Part shown: piece after piece, positions 1-12,100 of the stretch
Layout: each line of letters opens with the position of its first letter
Position numbering within the stretch: position 1 is the first letter of the stretch
Origin: Chiridota heheva
Taxonomy: Eukaryota; Echinodermata; Holothuroidea; Apodida; Chiridotidae
NCBI GenBank assembly: GCA_020152595.1
Contig: JAIGNY010000581.1
Coordinates: forward strand, 1,172,001-1,236,000
DNA length: 64,000 nucleotides
Reading direction: 5' to 3'
Made by a program: the position numbers and the translations under genes
The notes under the pieces: model-generated
Told to the model about the DNA's origin: nothing
Databases searched by the model: none
Seen by the model: only the letters and a program-made list of their open reading frames with translations

Positions 1-605
1 TTTATATGAAAGAGGATTTCAAAAAAAGAAAATGGTGAAGAAAGCATTGCAAAATCTTATTTCGTTAAGGAGATATTTAAAGAATTAGTTGAGAGGTCAA
101 GCAAGTCCATCTTATATGAAATAGGACTTCAAAAGATACAAAATGGTGAAGAAAGCATTGCAAAATCTTATTCCGTTAAGGAGATATTCAAGTTTAAAGT
201 TCGGTATCATTTCTGTAGAAACGACTGAAATTAGACTAGTTGTGATGTCACAGCCTCAGATTCCTTAAAGTCTTAATGTATTTAAAGAAAGTTTATTTAA
301 TTTTGTCACTATTTAGATTATTTTTCTTCAAACTTTATTTAGGTGGTACATTTTAAATACCCGTTCTAGATTCAGTTTTACTACTTTTTTGACATATCCC
401 ATGGTTTTTAAGCCACAAAATATGATAGAATACATTAAGACTTTGAGGAATCTGAGGCTATGACATCACAAGTAGTCTGACATCAGTCGTATTTTTGTAC
501 AATTATACCAAACTTTAAACTTAAATATCTCCTTAACGGAATAAGACTTTCTTTTGAAGTCCTCTTTCAAATAAGATAAACATGCTTGACCACTGAACTA
601 ATCCT
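1..605. mobile_element. TTAA-flanked foldback MITE, left end cut by the window
   Basis: The right arm (about 425-605) is the reverse complement of the left arm (about 100-270), with a short unrelated centre. The right end reads ...GAACTAATCCT followed by TTAA at 606-609. It is the same family as the complete copy at 19553-20114. The outer part of the left arm occurs twice (1-80 and 95-180), so this copy carries an internal tandem duplication. There is no coding capacity. It is a non-autonomous DNA element. The TTAA target fits piggyBac or Kolobok type transposition, but the superfamily cannot be settled from the ends alone. Confidence 0.75.
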
Positions 606-689
606 TTAAACCAAACAAACTGAATGAAGTTGTAATCATTAAGTGGGAAAACAATTATGTCATCAAAAGCAACGTTTAAAGTCACTAAA

Positions 690-1340
690 TTCAATTATTT
701 CGCAACCAGGGTTTGCATTAACTACAAATTTGTCATATATTACGCTATGGCTGAAATTTCTTACGACACCTGTTGTACCTGCGTCGTAAAATTTAGAAAT
801 AGCATGTGAAATTTTACAGCAGAGTTTTTCATTAACTTAAATGAAAATCTTACCTCTAATGCGATTGAAAGTTTTATTTCACACAAATATGATTTTGAAT
901 TATTCAGAAATAAAAGAAAAATGACACAACTACGAGACTAACGGCCAAATGATTCAAAATGTCCGTACAAGTACTGTACATAAACACATATAGGCTAGTA
1001 TATATAGTCAGTACATACATGTACACTGTACAAGAAACTTTTGATGTTGTTTTGAATGCAGGCTGTCAATTGTCAACGATATTAGCTAGGATTCTATTTT
1101 CATTCACTTTTGTGAGGGAGACCTACACAAGTGTGTGTGTACGTTAACAATATTTGCAAGCTTCGCCAGTGCAGTGCCCTGTACAATACGCAGTGCCCTG
1201 TACAATACGCAGTGCCCTGAACAATACGCAGTGCCCTGTACATTATGCAATGCCCTGCACTTTACGCAGTGCCCTGTACATACGGCGGCAAATTCACAAA
1301 ATACGCCGGAAATCAATGGCTCTTTTTCTATTAACTAATA
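690..1340. repeat. Dispersed repeat, copy A, with 19-bp tandem repeat
   Basis: About 610 bp match 22395-22960 in the same orientation, at roughly 85-90 percent by eye. Inside, at 1171-1283, six imperfect copies of a 19-bp unit (GCAGTGCCCTGTACAATAC) lie head to tail; the other copy keeps only about two. Small reading frames here are not shared intact by the two copies and resemble no family I know. Probably a non-autonomous transposon; no clear terminal repeats were found. Confidence 0.6.
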
Positions 1341-1816
1341 GTTTTCACTAAAAACTCTGAAACACTCTTTACTGTAGAGCAGTTGTAATCAAAATAATTT
1401 CATGGGCTAATATCGTCATTTGTGAGTTCCACATGACATGAAATGAACATAAATTACACCCTGTTAGAATCAGGTCATTGGACCAGATAACATATTTATA
1501 GCATGGAAGGTAAGGTATAATTTGAAGTAAAAACAATCAGTGTGAATATCCATACTAGTATAAACCCAATCCATAAAGCTGGCCTCCCATTGGTCAGTGC
1601 AAAATCTACACGACAAAAAGAAATCCTCCTGTCCAACAATCAGATCCTCACAGAATCACTGCCAGCCATTGTATGTTTCTAACGCTGAATATTATGTACA
1701 AATTCTGTAAGAAAACGTAAAAAGATATATGGGTCAAGAATGTATCATAATTAACTACTTCTAAACAAGTGGACTTCAAAATTTCCTAATTACATAAACA
1801 TTTTTGTATTTCAAAA

Positions 1817-2075
1817 AGAGGTACAGTGGTCAAGGAATCATGTTCGTATGTGAAAAGTACCGGGTTCGACTCCCATCACAAGCGCTGCATTGTGTCCTTG
1901 AGCAAGACACTTTCCTGGAGTTCACTCAGCTGTAAAATGTGTACCAGTATCACTGGGAGGTAACCTGCGATGGACTGGCGTCCTATCCTAAAGTTGTGTG
2001 GTGTACTTTCATTCACTTACCCCCCCAAAAAACCGGGATTAAGCGCCTTCATGGCTCAAGTTGGGATTTAATTTT
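1817..2075 (+). mobile_element. tRNA-derived SINE
   Basis: A degenerate A box (GTACAGTGGTCAAGG) at about 1821 is followed by a near-perfect polymerase III B box, GGGTTCGACTCCC, at 1862-1874. The body continues with TGTGTCCTTGAGCAAGACAC, CACTCAGCTGTAAAATG, GATGGACTGGCGTCC and AACCGGGATTAAGCGCC. This order is typical of a SINE family widespread in marine invertebrates and fish. It lies downstream of the LUC7-like gene in intergenic DNA. Not autonomous; it would depend on a LINE partner. Confidence 0.75.
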
Positions 2076-2639
2076 TGTTTTTACTTCATCTGTGGTGTTT
2101 TTTCATAAACATTCACAAAGAACACAATTTGTATTTTCTCTTGAAAAAAAATAGGACTGTCAAAATGTGGAATGGCCATCTGCTGCAGATATAATACAGC
2201 TGTTTCCCCCTCAAGCTTATGATTCAGAATACATTATGAGTTATTTTTGACAAATAATCCTCTTTACTCCAAATCCCCTTCCATTTAAGTACAATTACAA
2301 GCTATATGGTCACACATTTTGTAAAGACTGGTGCCATGTTGGGATTAAGTGCGATTTTCTAAAAAATCAGTCGTGACACAAACAATTTGAAAATATTTTT
2401 GAGTTTTTGCTCACTCCCAATTAAGTTTACTTTTTCGGCTTTCTAATGAAAAATTTGCTTCAAATTCAATTTTGTTCCGAGTCATAGAGAAATTGGCTTC
2501 AGTATTTTTTTTTGTCCCAGCACAAATTTTGCTTTCAGTGGCCAATAATAACGCCACTAGAAAATCAATTTTCATTTACCATCTGAATGGTGTAACGACG
2601 TCGTATCTATGAAAACCAACGGTCAAAATTTTGCATTAT
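2076..2639. other. Intergenic DNA downstream of the LUC7-like gene
   Basis: Unique-looking AT-rich sequence between the SINE and the proposed polyadenylation site. I see no reading frame with family resemblance, no RNA gene and no repeat shared with the rest of the window. Confidence 0.4.
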
Positions 2640-2645
2640 TTTATT
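2640..2645 (-). terminator. Candidate polyadenylation signal of the LUC7-like gene
   Basis: TTTATT on the plus strand is AATAAA on the gene strand, about 80 nt after the stop codon at 2725-2727. It is the first canonical hexamer after the stop and would give a short 3' UTR. A longer UTR using a more distant signal cannot be excluded. Confidence 0.45.
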
Positions 2646-2724
2646 CAAAAAATCGCTGGCAGTGTAACAGCCTTGAGGGTATTCCTGTAAGATTTGTTGA
2701 ACCTACCCAATGAGGTCTCAGTGT

Positions 2725-3121
2725 TCAGTGTTCAGGAGTGGGTTCAAAATCCAATCCATTAGATCCATCATTTGCAATTTCACCCGGTGAGCGAGGCTGC
2801 TCCCGCTGCTCCCCTTCTTCCATAGGTCCAAGATCTCTTTCATCGCTCCGTTCTTCGTTCCTTTCCTCTCCTTCCTCCAACTGCTCATTCTCTGGCGCTT
2901 GGCGTGGCTGCTCTTCCTCCTCTCTATCCCTCTCGTTATCACGACTGCGCCTGTCTTTATCCCGACTGTGTCTTTCACGAGAGCTCCTACGGCTTCTGGA
3001 CCTTGAGCCCGAGTTGGACCTTGAACGATGTCTCCTCCTGTCACGAGATCTTGAGCGAGAACGTCGGCGTCTTTCTCTTGATCGGGATCTGCGCTTGCGG
3101 TCCCTTGAGCGAGAACGAGTC
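2725..3121 (-). CDS. LUC7L: LUC7-like terminal coding exon 8 (RS domain and acidic tail)
   Basis: 397 nt with acceptor ACATTTCAG and stop TGA at 2727-2725. Encodes about 60 residues of RS/RD/RE repeats, a Glu-rich stretch of about 45 residues (EEEEQPRQAPENEQLEEGEE is part of it) and the end SPGEIANDGSNGLDFEPTPEH without the last residue pairs repeated elsewhere. RS domains mediate nuclear speckle localisation and protein contacts. The acidic tail has no counterpart that I recall in human LUC7L. Confidence 0.9.
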
Positions 3122-6100
3122 CTGAAATGTAACAAAATTCAATATATCATTCAATATCATACAGTTTTAGACGGATGTTAAATATTTCAATATATGGCAG
3201 CAGTGCTGATTACAATTGTGGGAGGAATACAATTTGAAATGACAAAAGTTATCTCAAGTGTAACAATATGCAAAAACAGTGCAAAGAACATGAGATTCAA
3301 TGAAATTGCACACAAGTGAAAAGATAGAAACAGTTTCAGAAAGTACTGTCTAACCATCATGTTCTGCCTTTACCAGTTCTGATTCAAAACTTATTATCAA
3401 CATTATACTCCACTTCCAACTTTTTTACCTTAGACAGAACAACTATGTATTGAAATTTCTCCTTTTAAGTAGTTCTTATCACTTCCAACTTAGATACAAT
3501 TATGGCCCAAAGTTGTTGGGACAAATCCCACTCCCTCAATCAATGTTGAAAGTCACATTTCACCAAGTTAAAAATACTGAAAGGGGAGGAGGGAAGGGAG
3601 GGGGGGGGGGGAGAGGGAAAATATGGTTCTATGATAGTAACCACAATCATCTTGTGCATATCATACCAAAAATATGGAAAGAATATCACAAAATGGAAAT
3701 ATATTTAGCCTTATAACTAACCGTCAATCTGAGAACCACAAAGGTCCTGGGTTCAGACACGCTTTAAATAGATGTAGAAATACAATATCAACACATAAAT
3801 TTACCACCTTCTATGCTGAGCTGTCCTCACATAATTTTTAACAGTTCACACATTACACAGACTGTGAAGTCGGGATTCGCTTTTTATCTTATCTTTAAAC
3901 TTATTTGAAGGTTCAAAACAAATTTGCCAGCCAATGTGTACCTCTTAAAGTTAACTTTGCTTTGATGAATCATTATGACATATGAGCAAATTTGCGGAAA
4001 GGCTGATTCGTGCGTAAAGTCCATTCCTACATTGTTTGTTTGATGAGAGTTTAACAGCACCACAACAGCAAGGGTCAAATTGTGCCTGAGAGGTTAGATC
4101 ATTCCAGAGGAAGAAAGGAGAGTAAAAAGGGGGAGATTGAGAGAAACACCAGAACTAAAAGCCAGAAAGCTGGGATCGAGAGAGGAGGCATATGGGTGGA
4201 AAAATAATGTAGAGAGTGAGGGGTGGGGAAGGAGGGCTAAATATGCTTGTAGAGGGAAGCATGATGAAGGAGATAGTTTTATGCGGAGGTTTTTTTTTGG
4301 AAGAGCTCGGCTACTGAGTTGTGGGCAGCGAGGGAAGCTCTGGGAAGGTTGTACAGGGGGCAAGCAAGGAGAATGTGAAGGACTGTGAGGGTGCAATGGC
4401 AATTGTTGCAGAGGGGTGGGAGTGAGTGAGGTGGGAGGAGGAGGTGGGAGTGAGTGAGGTGGGAGGAGTGAGGTGGGAGTGAGTGAGGTGGGAGGAGTGA
4501 GGGTGGGAGTGAGTGAGGTGGGAGTGAGTGAGGTGGGGGAGTGAGGTGGGGTGAGTGAGGTGGGAGGAGTGAGGTGGGAGGAGTGAGGTGGGAGTGAGTG
4601 AGGTGGGAGGAGTGAGGTGGGAGTGAGTGAGGTGGGAGGAGTGAGGTGGGAGGAGTGAGGTGGGAGGGTGAGGTGGGGTGGTGGGGTGGGGTGAGGTGGG
4701 GGAGGTGGGAGGAGTGAGGTGGGAGGAGTGAGGTGGGGTGGGAGTGAGGTGGGAGGAGTGAGGTGGGAGGAGGTGGGAGTGAGTGAGGTGGGAGGAGTGA
4801 GGTGGGAGGAGTGAGGTGGGGTGGGAGTGGGAGTGAGGTGGGAGGAGTGAGGTGGGAGGAGTGAGGTGGGAGGAGTGAGGTGGGAGGAGTGAGGTGGGAG
4901 TGAGTGAGGTGGGAGGAGTGAGGTGGGAGTGAGTGAGGTGGGAGGAGTGAGGTGGGAGTGAGTGAGGTGGGAGTGAGTGAGGTGGGAGTGAGTGAGGTGG
5001 GAGGAGTGAGGTGGGAGTGAGTGAGGTGGGAGTGAGTGAGGTGGGAGGAGTGAGGTGGGAGTGAGTGAGGTGGGAGGAGGAGGTGGAGTGAGGTGGGAGT
5101 GAGGAGGTGGGAGTGAGGAGGTGGGAGTGAGTGAGGTGGGAGTGAGTGAGGTGGGGGAGTGAGGTGGGGTGGTGAGGTGGGAGGAGTGAGGTGGGAGTGA
5201 GTGAGGTGGGAGGAGTGAGGTGGGAGTGAGGAGGTGGGAGGAGTGAGGTGGGGTGGGAGGAGGTGGGGGAGTGAGGTGGGAGGAGGTGGAGGTGGGAGGT
5301 GGGTGAGGTGGGAGGAGTGAGGTGGGAGGAGTGAGGTGGGAGGAGTGAGGTGGGAGGAGTGAGGTGGGAGGAGTGAGGTGGGGGAGTGAGGTGGGGAGGA
5401 GGTGGGAGGAGGAGGTGGGAGGTGGGAGGAGGAGGAGGTGGGAGGAGTGAGGTGGGGAGGAGTGAGGTGGGAGGAGTGAGGTGGGAGGAGTGAGGTGGGA
5501 GTGAGGAGGTGGGGAGGAGTGAGGTGGGAGGAGGAGGTGGGAGGAGTGAGGTGGGAGGAGTGAGGTGGGAGGAGTGAGGTGGGAGTGAGTGAGGTGGGGA
5601 GGAGTGAGGTGGGAGGAGTGAGGTGGGAGGAGTGAGGTGGGAGTGAGTGAGGTGGGAGGAGTGAGGTGGGAGGAGTGAGGTGGGGGAGGAGTGAGGTGGG
5701 AGGAGGAGGTGGGAGGAGTGAGGTGGGAGGAGTGAGGTGGGAGGAGTGAGGTGGGAGGAGTGAGGTGGGAGTGAGTGAGGTGGGAGGAGTGAGGTGGGAG
5801 GAGTGAGGTGGGAGGAGGGTGGGAGGTGGGAGGAGGAGTGAGGTGGGGGAGGAGGTGGGGTGGAGGAGGTGGGAGGAGTGAGGTGGGAGGAGTGAGGTGG
5901 GAGGAGTGAGGTGGGAGGAGTGAGGTGGGAGGAGGAGGTGGGAGGAGTGAGGTGGGAGGAGTGAGGTGGGAGGAGTGAGGTGGGAGGAGTGAGGTGGGAG
6001 GAGTGAGGTGGGAGGAGTGAGGTGGGAGGAGTGAGGTGGGAGGAGTGAGGTGGGGAGGAGTGAGGTGGGAGGAGTGAGGTGGGAGGAGTGAGGTGGGAGG

Positions 6101-9100
6101 AGTGAGGTGGGGAGGAGTGAGGTGGAAGTGAGTGAGGTGGGAGGAGTGAGGTGGGAGGAGTGAGGTGGGAGTGAGTGAGGTGGGAGTGAGTGAGGTGGGA
6201 GTGAGTGAGGTGGGAGTGAGTGAGGTGGGAGTGAGTGAGGTGGGAGTGAGTGAGGTGGGAGTGAGTGAGGTGGGTGTGACCGTTGTCGACACGGGATAGG
6301 TTGTGAGTAGTGAGTTTCCTACATTGACACATTATATCTTGCTTGTCTGCGGCCAATTTCTTTCAGGAGTGCCCCATCAAACTCAAACCCCAGAAAGGTG
6401 ACTTTAAATGATAGAGTCACCTTGCTTTATCACGTAAACACAACATGTAACTTCAGTAAACACAACATGTAACTTTGGTAAACACAACATGTAACTTCAG
6501 TAAACACAACATGTAACTTCAGTAAACACAACAATCATCTAAAGGCAAAAAAATAACTTGGGTTACTGAAATAACCAACCTCCTCCTCTTTTCTCGAGAA
6601 CGAGATCTGCTTTTTCTTCTTCGATGTTTAGACTTTGACCTCGATCGTGAACGTTTCTTCTTCGTTTTATCTCTTTCCTCACGCTCCTTCTCCCTTTCCT
6701 TCTCTCGCTCTTTCTCCCTTTCTGCTCTCTGAACTTCCCTTTCAGCATCTTTCTCTGTGATCAATTCCTGACAGGGGTAATAAAAATAGGTGTCAAAATC
6801 TTCCAGGAAAAGGACAATATGTTATAATCCAGACTTGGAATTAATTATAAAATTTCCAATGGTTTCTGAATAAAGGTGTTGAAAATCTTCCCATGCAAAA
6901 TCGTCACAGAAATAATATTAATGAAGTAAATACATCTTTATATGCTGCCCTCTTTCGCAATTTAATGTACTATTCACCGCACAATTACACGAGGGACCTT
7001 CTTAGAGCACATATTTACCATATATACTGTTGCTTACAGGAAATAAAAAATAAGGATTTTTTTTATGAAAAAAATAAATAAATAAGTTCTTCCCGCGAAT
7101 TCCTGTTTTTCCCGCGATCGGAAACGAAGATTTTTTCAAGCTCCGCTGCAATCTTGGACAAAACTATTAGAACCATTGGGAGTCACAAAGAGCTGAATAA
7201 TCAGGGCAATAATTCTGGATTATTTCCTCCCTCGATATTTTACTTCTCATCTTCACTTCCAATATTAGATTATTTTGTGTTTTAAAACCTTATTTGAAAA
7301 ATAAAAACATTAACAATTGTCAACAGTAAATGGGGTGGGGAAGGGAGGAGACAGTAAGGTAGGGGCACTGGGGAGGAGATGTCCGAAAAATTATGCAAAT
7401 GTTCTTAGAAAACAAAAAAACTACCAATCAGAAATGAGAGAATATGGATAAAAGAACAACTTAGAAAAATTGCCATTTTTTGAGACGTTTATAAATGTTG
7501 AATAAATAAAGAGACAGATTATGTTCAAAAAAGCAGTACAATTTATCACATGCTCCAACAAGCGGCGTTCACATTAAGACGCGCGATTGCGGGATTCCCG
7601 CAAAAAGAATTGTAAGGGGGAAATTCCTGCAAAGAAAACCGAATGACCCAAAAATAAAATACACTATGATAGTTTCCACGCAACTACTTCATACATTACA
7701 GTTGTAATGCTACAGCTTAGGCCATGACCGGTGAGGCATAAATCTAATTAAAAAACGTGCTAATATGTCGTAAAAAGAAATTAAAATCATGTTTCTACAC
7801 CCTACGCTGGAAAAATTTGATGTCAGGGGGCAAAAAGAACGAAAAAACAGGCCCAGTACCGGCCTCTCACTCCGAGTGTCCGATGACCACATTGTTGTTG
7901 GTGTTACGAAATATGTGATAAACGTGATGAAATACTACACGTAATAGTAACGCGATCATGTCGTCTGCTAGATATCTAAATTGTATAGTATGTAGTGCAT
8001 GTGGTGTATGGCATACAATGGCAAGTTAAACTTGACTAAATAATGACTCTATCAGTTGCAAGCTTCTTTTTTTTTAAGTGAAGAACAATAAAAAGACACA
8101 ACAAAGGAAAGGCAATGAGGCAGAAATGCCTTGTTATTTGGGGGTTTTCTTTCCAGATTGGTGTAATTTTTAAAATGTTAATTTATTCCTTTTGATCTAC
8201 AATAGAAAGACACTTACCTTTAGTTTTCCATATTTATTTAACTTCTCTTTCTCTGTTGCATGATACTGTACATGTCTTAACTATGAACCTGTTTTTACCC
8301 ATAATGGTTACTTTTCAGATTTCAGCAGGAAACAGGGTGAAGATATTGCTTAGCAGTAAGTTATAGCAATAAGTAATGTCAAAGAAACCTTTGTATGTTG
8401 GAAGATTTTAGCATTTCCAGTTCCCCCTCTTTTTTTTCTTCAAAATCCTAATGTGAACGCTGCCAACAATGTTTGTCAAAGATTGTAGGTTTGAGCTTAG
8501 TGTCTTTCTATGGTAAATATGCCAGAGAGGTTGTCTTAATTCAGAAGTCACTTAAAAGGTGCACTGGACCGAAAAGTAAGGGCACTTGTTTGTGTAAATT
8601 TCACAAATTTATGATCCGCAAAGATTAATAAACTTCATGCATCCATAGCCCACAGACGACATGAGGCAAATGTTACTTGAGTATTCATATCAACCAGAAA
8701 ATTGTTATACCGTTGCGTGCTAGATAAGCATTTGAGTTCTTGGGGACCCCTAACAATACGCCCTCACTTTTCGGGCTAGTGCTCCTTTAAACCAAAAGTA
8801 ACATAATGCACAGAGAAGTAAAACTGGATATTTGATGGAAGAAAGGAAATGGTTAGGGTTCCAAAGTAGAGTTTGTGTGTTTTTTTTCTTTGTGTCTGAG
8901 TGGGGGTGTGTGGGGGAGGGGGGAGTGTGGGAGAGGGGAGTGTGGGGGGTGGTAATATTTCCATTTTGGGGAGAAAAGGAGACTGGATCAAATGTTGCTA
9001 TGACAGTTGATGTGTTGTAGAAAATAATAGGGATAGAATTAAAATAAGTAAAAGCTGATACAGCTCTCATTTACTGCATACCATTCCTTAAGAACCACAC

Positions 9101-12100
9101 AAACAGAAGCCACAATTCCAAGTCCCTGACGACAATGATCAGCGGCAGCCAACAATGGTGCAACCAAGCACAGGTTACTGTTATCCTCATCCATCATTAT
9201 AATGATGAGAGCCAGAAAAGGAAGCCTGTGTACTTGCTATGTGTGTTATATATGTTATGTTTATAGCATATTCATACTTGGGACAAATCTTACAACAAAA
9301 ATATATATTACAAATCAGTGTTTCATTTAGGGTTGTTACGATATGTCGATTATCGCGATATCATGTTTTTTCCATGATATCAAATATACACCAACCACTA
9401 TATTGCGATATGTCATTTTCACAAGTGATATGTCATTTTTACATAGTAAAGGAAAAATTTGTGAAACAATTTCAGAAATATTTCAAATGAATGAGAATTG
9501 AACTGAATATGTGCAGCATATCTGATTTTTATATGCTTGGGTGTTATGGGATAAATGAGATCTGCATGCTAAAAACCTCCAAAATTGATAATCATAAAAA
9601 TCGCGATATGGTGATATATGGTGACATTTTTTCCCCCTGATAATCGATATCTCATTCACCCATATCGTGACAACCCTACTTTCATTGCAAATCAAAAAAC
9701 TAACAACTTCGTCCGCAAAAGCACAAGGATAAGTTCCAAACCTGTAGTTTCTCACGCTTTTCTCTAATGTCAATGAATCCAAGATGCAGTTTTCCCCCAA
9801 AGTGGTCCGCCAGTCGTCTGTCATTGTCCTGAAGTCCCAGGTAGGCACCGCACACTTCACACACTCGCAACTTTTGCTGTTGGTAGGTGGAGGCTGGCAT
9901 CGAGTTCCGTAGCTCTTCCTGGAGAAATCAACACGAAGTCTTGTTCTAGTCATCCCCACAATGTTAATGCAATCAATTTACCCATGTTCCCATTTTTTGA
10001 CTTCATCAAAATCGCTCCTAATATTTTAAGATATCTTGCTAATAAAATATGTTGTGCTCCCCACCCGCCCCCCCCCCTTCCCCCCTCTCCCTTTAAACAG
10101 CATTCAAATTTTTATTTCAGAAAATAAAACAACATCAAAGTTCTTTTTAACGCTGCATGGTATACCAGTACTAAGAAAAGTACCAGTACATTACGGTGCT
10201 GGTACCGTATAATAACACCAAATGAAACATACCGAAGTACTGCCGAGTACCGTCAGTATCGGTACTTGCAAGAATAAGTTATAAAAGATACCTTCAAATC
10301 ACTTAAAAATCAGCAAAATTATTAATTTAAAAAAAAATATTATGTATTTGTACATCACCTAAATTTTTTCAAAAGAACATAATATTTATGGAAAGACATG
10401 GTTGCGAAACTTGCAAAGTTTGTAAATATTCCCGCTATTCCTCAAACTTTCAATACCAGCTGGCCTAGTTATGGTGCACTACTAGTTTCACAAATATGCA
10501 ACATACATGTAGTACAGTAACGCTAGTACAGAGTGGGAAAGTACCGATTAAAACTTTTGTGCAAACTTTCTAGGCTCGACTGTCATGAAATATGCCTGTA
10601 TTTTTAGTACTATTGTAACAAGAAAATTTCATGAATTCTTTTAAAAAGACAATGTATGCATTCACTTTCATCTGAAAATCACTTCAGTCAATACATAAAT
10701 GTTGCAAATTCACAACAGTGTTAACAGTGTTAAACATTTTGAGTGTAAATATTTTCAGCAGGTTAAAAAAAAAAAAACTAGAATATTAGCACTCTTTAGA
10801 GCACATACCTCCACTCAGTGCAATTCCAACATGCCTAGAATAATTTTAGAATTCATTTGATCCCCATACCCAATGTAATCTACCTCAGGAATCCTAGGCC
10901 CACCAAGATTCATCCCCAAGTTTTGATCTGTAATGAACATTTGCAACCTCAACATTTCGAGATTATGTGGATTTCTTCCAAGGCCATACCATTGTTTTTA
11001 GTTTCAGCTCAAACAAGTTAAGCATCACTGTTTGAGCAAGGCAGAAACCAATTGTTTCATTTTTATTGATTCCAGAGAACACTTGATGTAAGTCTTTTTG
11101 AGTCCAGAAAATTGATTGTGTGGATCTTCATTCAGAGCACAAAGTCATTGTTCAGCACATTCCATTGGAAAGCTTCAGCTTAGTTTTGACAACTTAAGTC
11201 TTTACAGATCTCATCCTAAAACATTCCCACCCCTCAATTTCTACCCTTCCTCTGTTCCAATTAGTTTGAATCACTTTTTTATAAAACAGGTAACAAAACC
11301 ACACACCAAATTCAATCAAAATCCAATCATCAGTTCTGGAGATATCTTGATGACAGACAAACTCACCTTACAATGTCCCCACCCCTCCAATTGCACCATC
11401 CCCCCCTGTTCCAATATCTCTCAAATATTAATCATTTCTTCTTTAAGCAGTAACAAAACCACACACCAAATTCAATCAAAATCTAATCATCAGTTCTGGA
11501 GATATCTTGATGACAGACAAACTCACCTTAAAATGTCCCCACCTCTCCTTTTTCACCCTTCCCTTTTCCAATATCTCTCAAATTTTAATCATTTCTTAAG
11601 CAGTAACGAACCACACACCAAATTTAATCCAAATCCAATCATCAGTTCTTAAGATATCTTGATGATGGACAAATAATAATCTGCAAGTCACATAATGGAA
11701 ATTCTCCTCACAACTATTTTTTTCCAAACAAAACTTTAACAAACTGTAATAAGTCAAAATCGTTCCAATCGAAAAATAGCCAAATCAGTTAGAAAGAAAG
11801 CCAAACTAAGCTACAGTATCAAAGCCAATCTATAATCAACTTGAATTCCAATATACCAACTAATATGCCAACTAATATACCAACCCTGGCACAAAGACCA
11901 GTATTGTGCAACGTTATGGCAAAATACAATTTTGAAGCTCTTTATAAAGCTCTTTTAAAACTTTTATTCAGTCCTTTCTTGGCTTAGAATTTCAAATCTG
12001 GAAGTTGCTTTGCCATTTGGTATGGAATTTCAGTAATCCATCCAATTTGATTATGGTTTTAACCTCATTTAAGGTGAGTTTTCAAAAGTTTCATGGACTT

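Noticed and set aside
2738-3181. 147-codon Ser/Leu/Arg-rich frame on the plus strand opposite exon 8
   Set aside because: It is the antisense of RS-repeat codons; RS domains give long open antisense frames. The minus-strand frame joins to the LUC7 exons.
4094-6356. Two overlapping antisense reading frames of 732 and 681 codons, Thr/Ser/Leu/Pro/His-rich
   Set aside because: They are translations of the 14/15-bp minisatellite, which lacks stop codons on that strand; both frames exist at once, and neither has a family or splice context. The 5' neighbour exon is in another frame.
9483-9959. 158-codon minus-strand frame through exon 6
   Set aside because: A different frame from the LUC7 translation, running across exon, intron and a hAT MITE.
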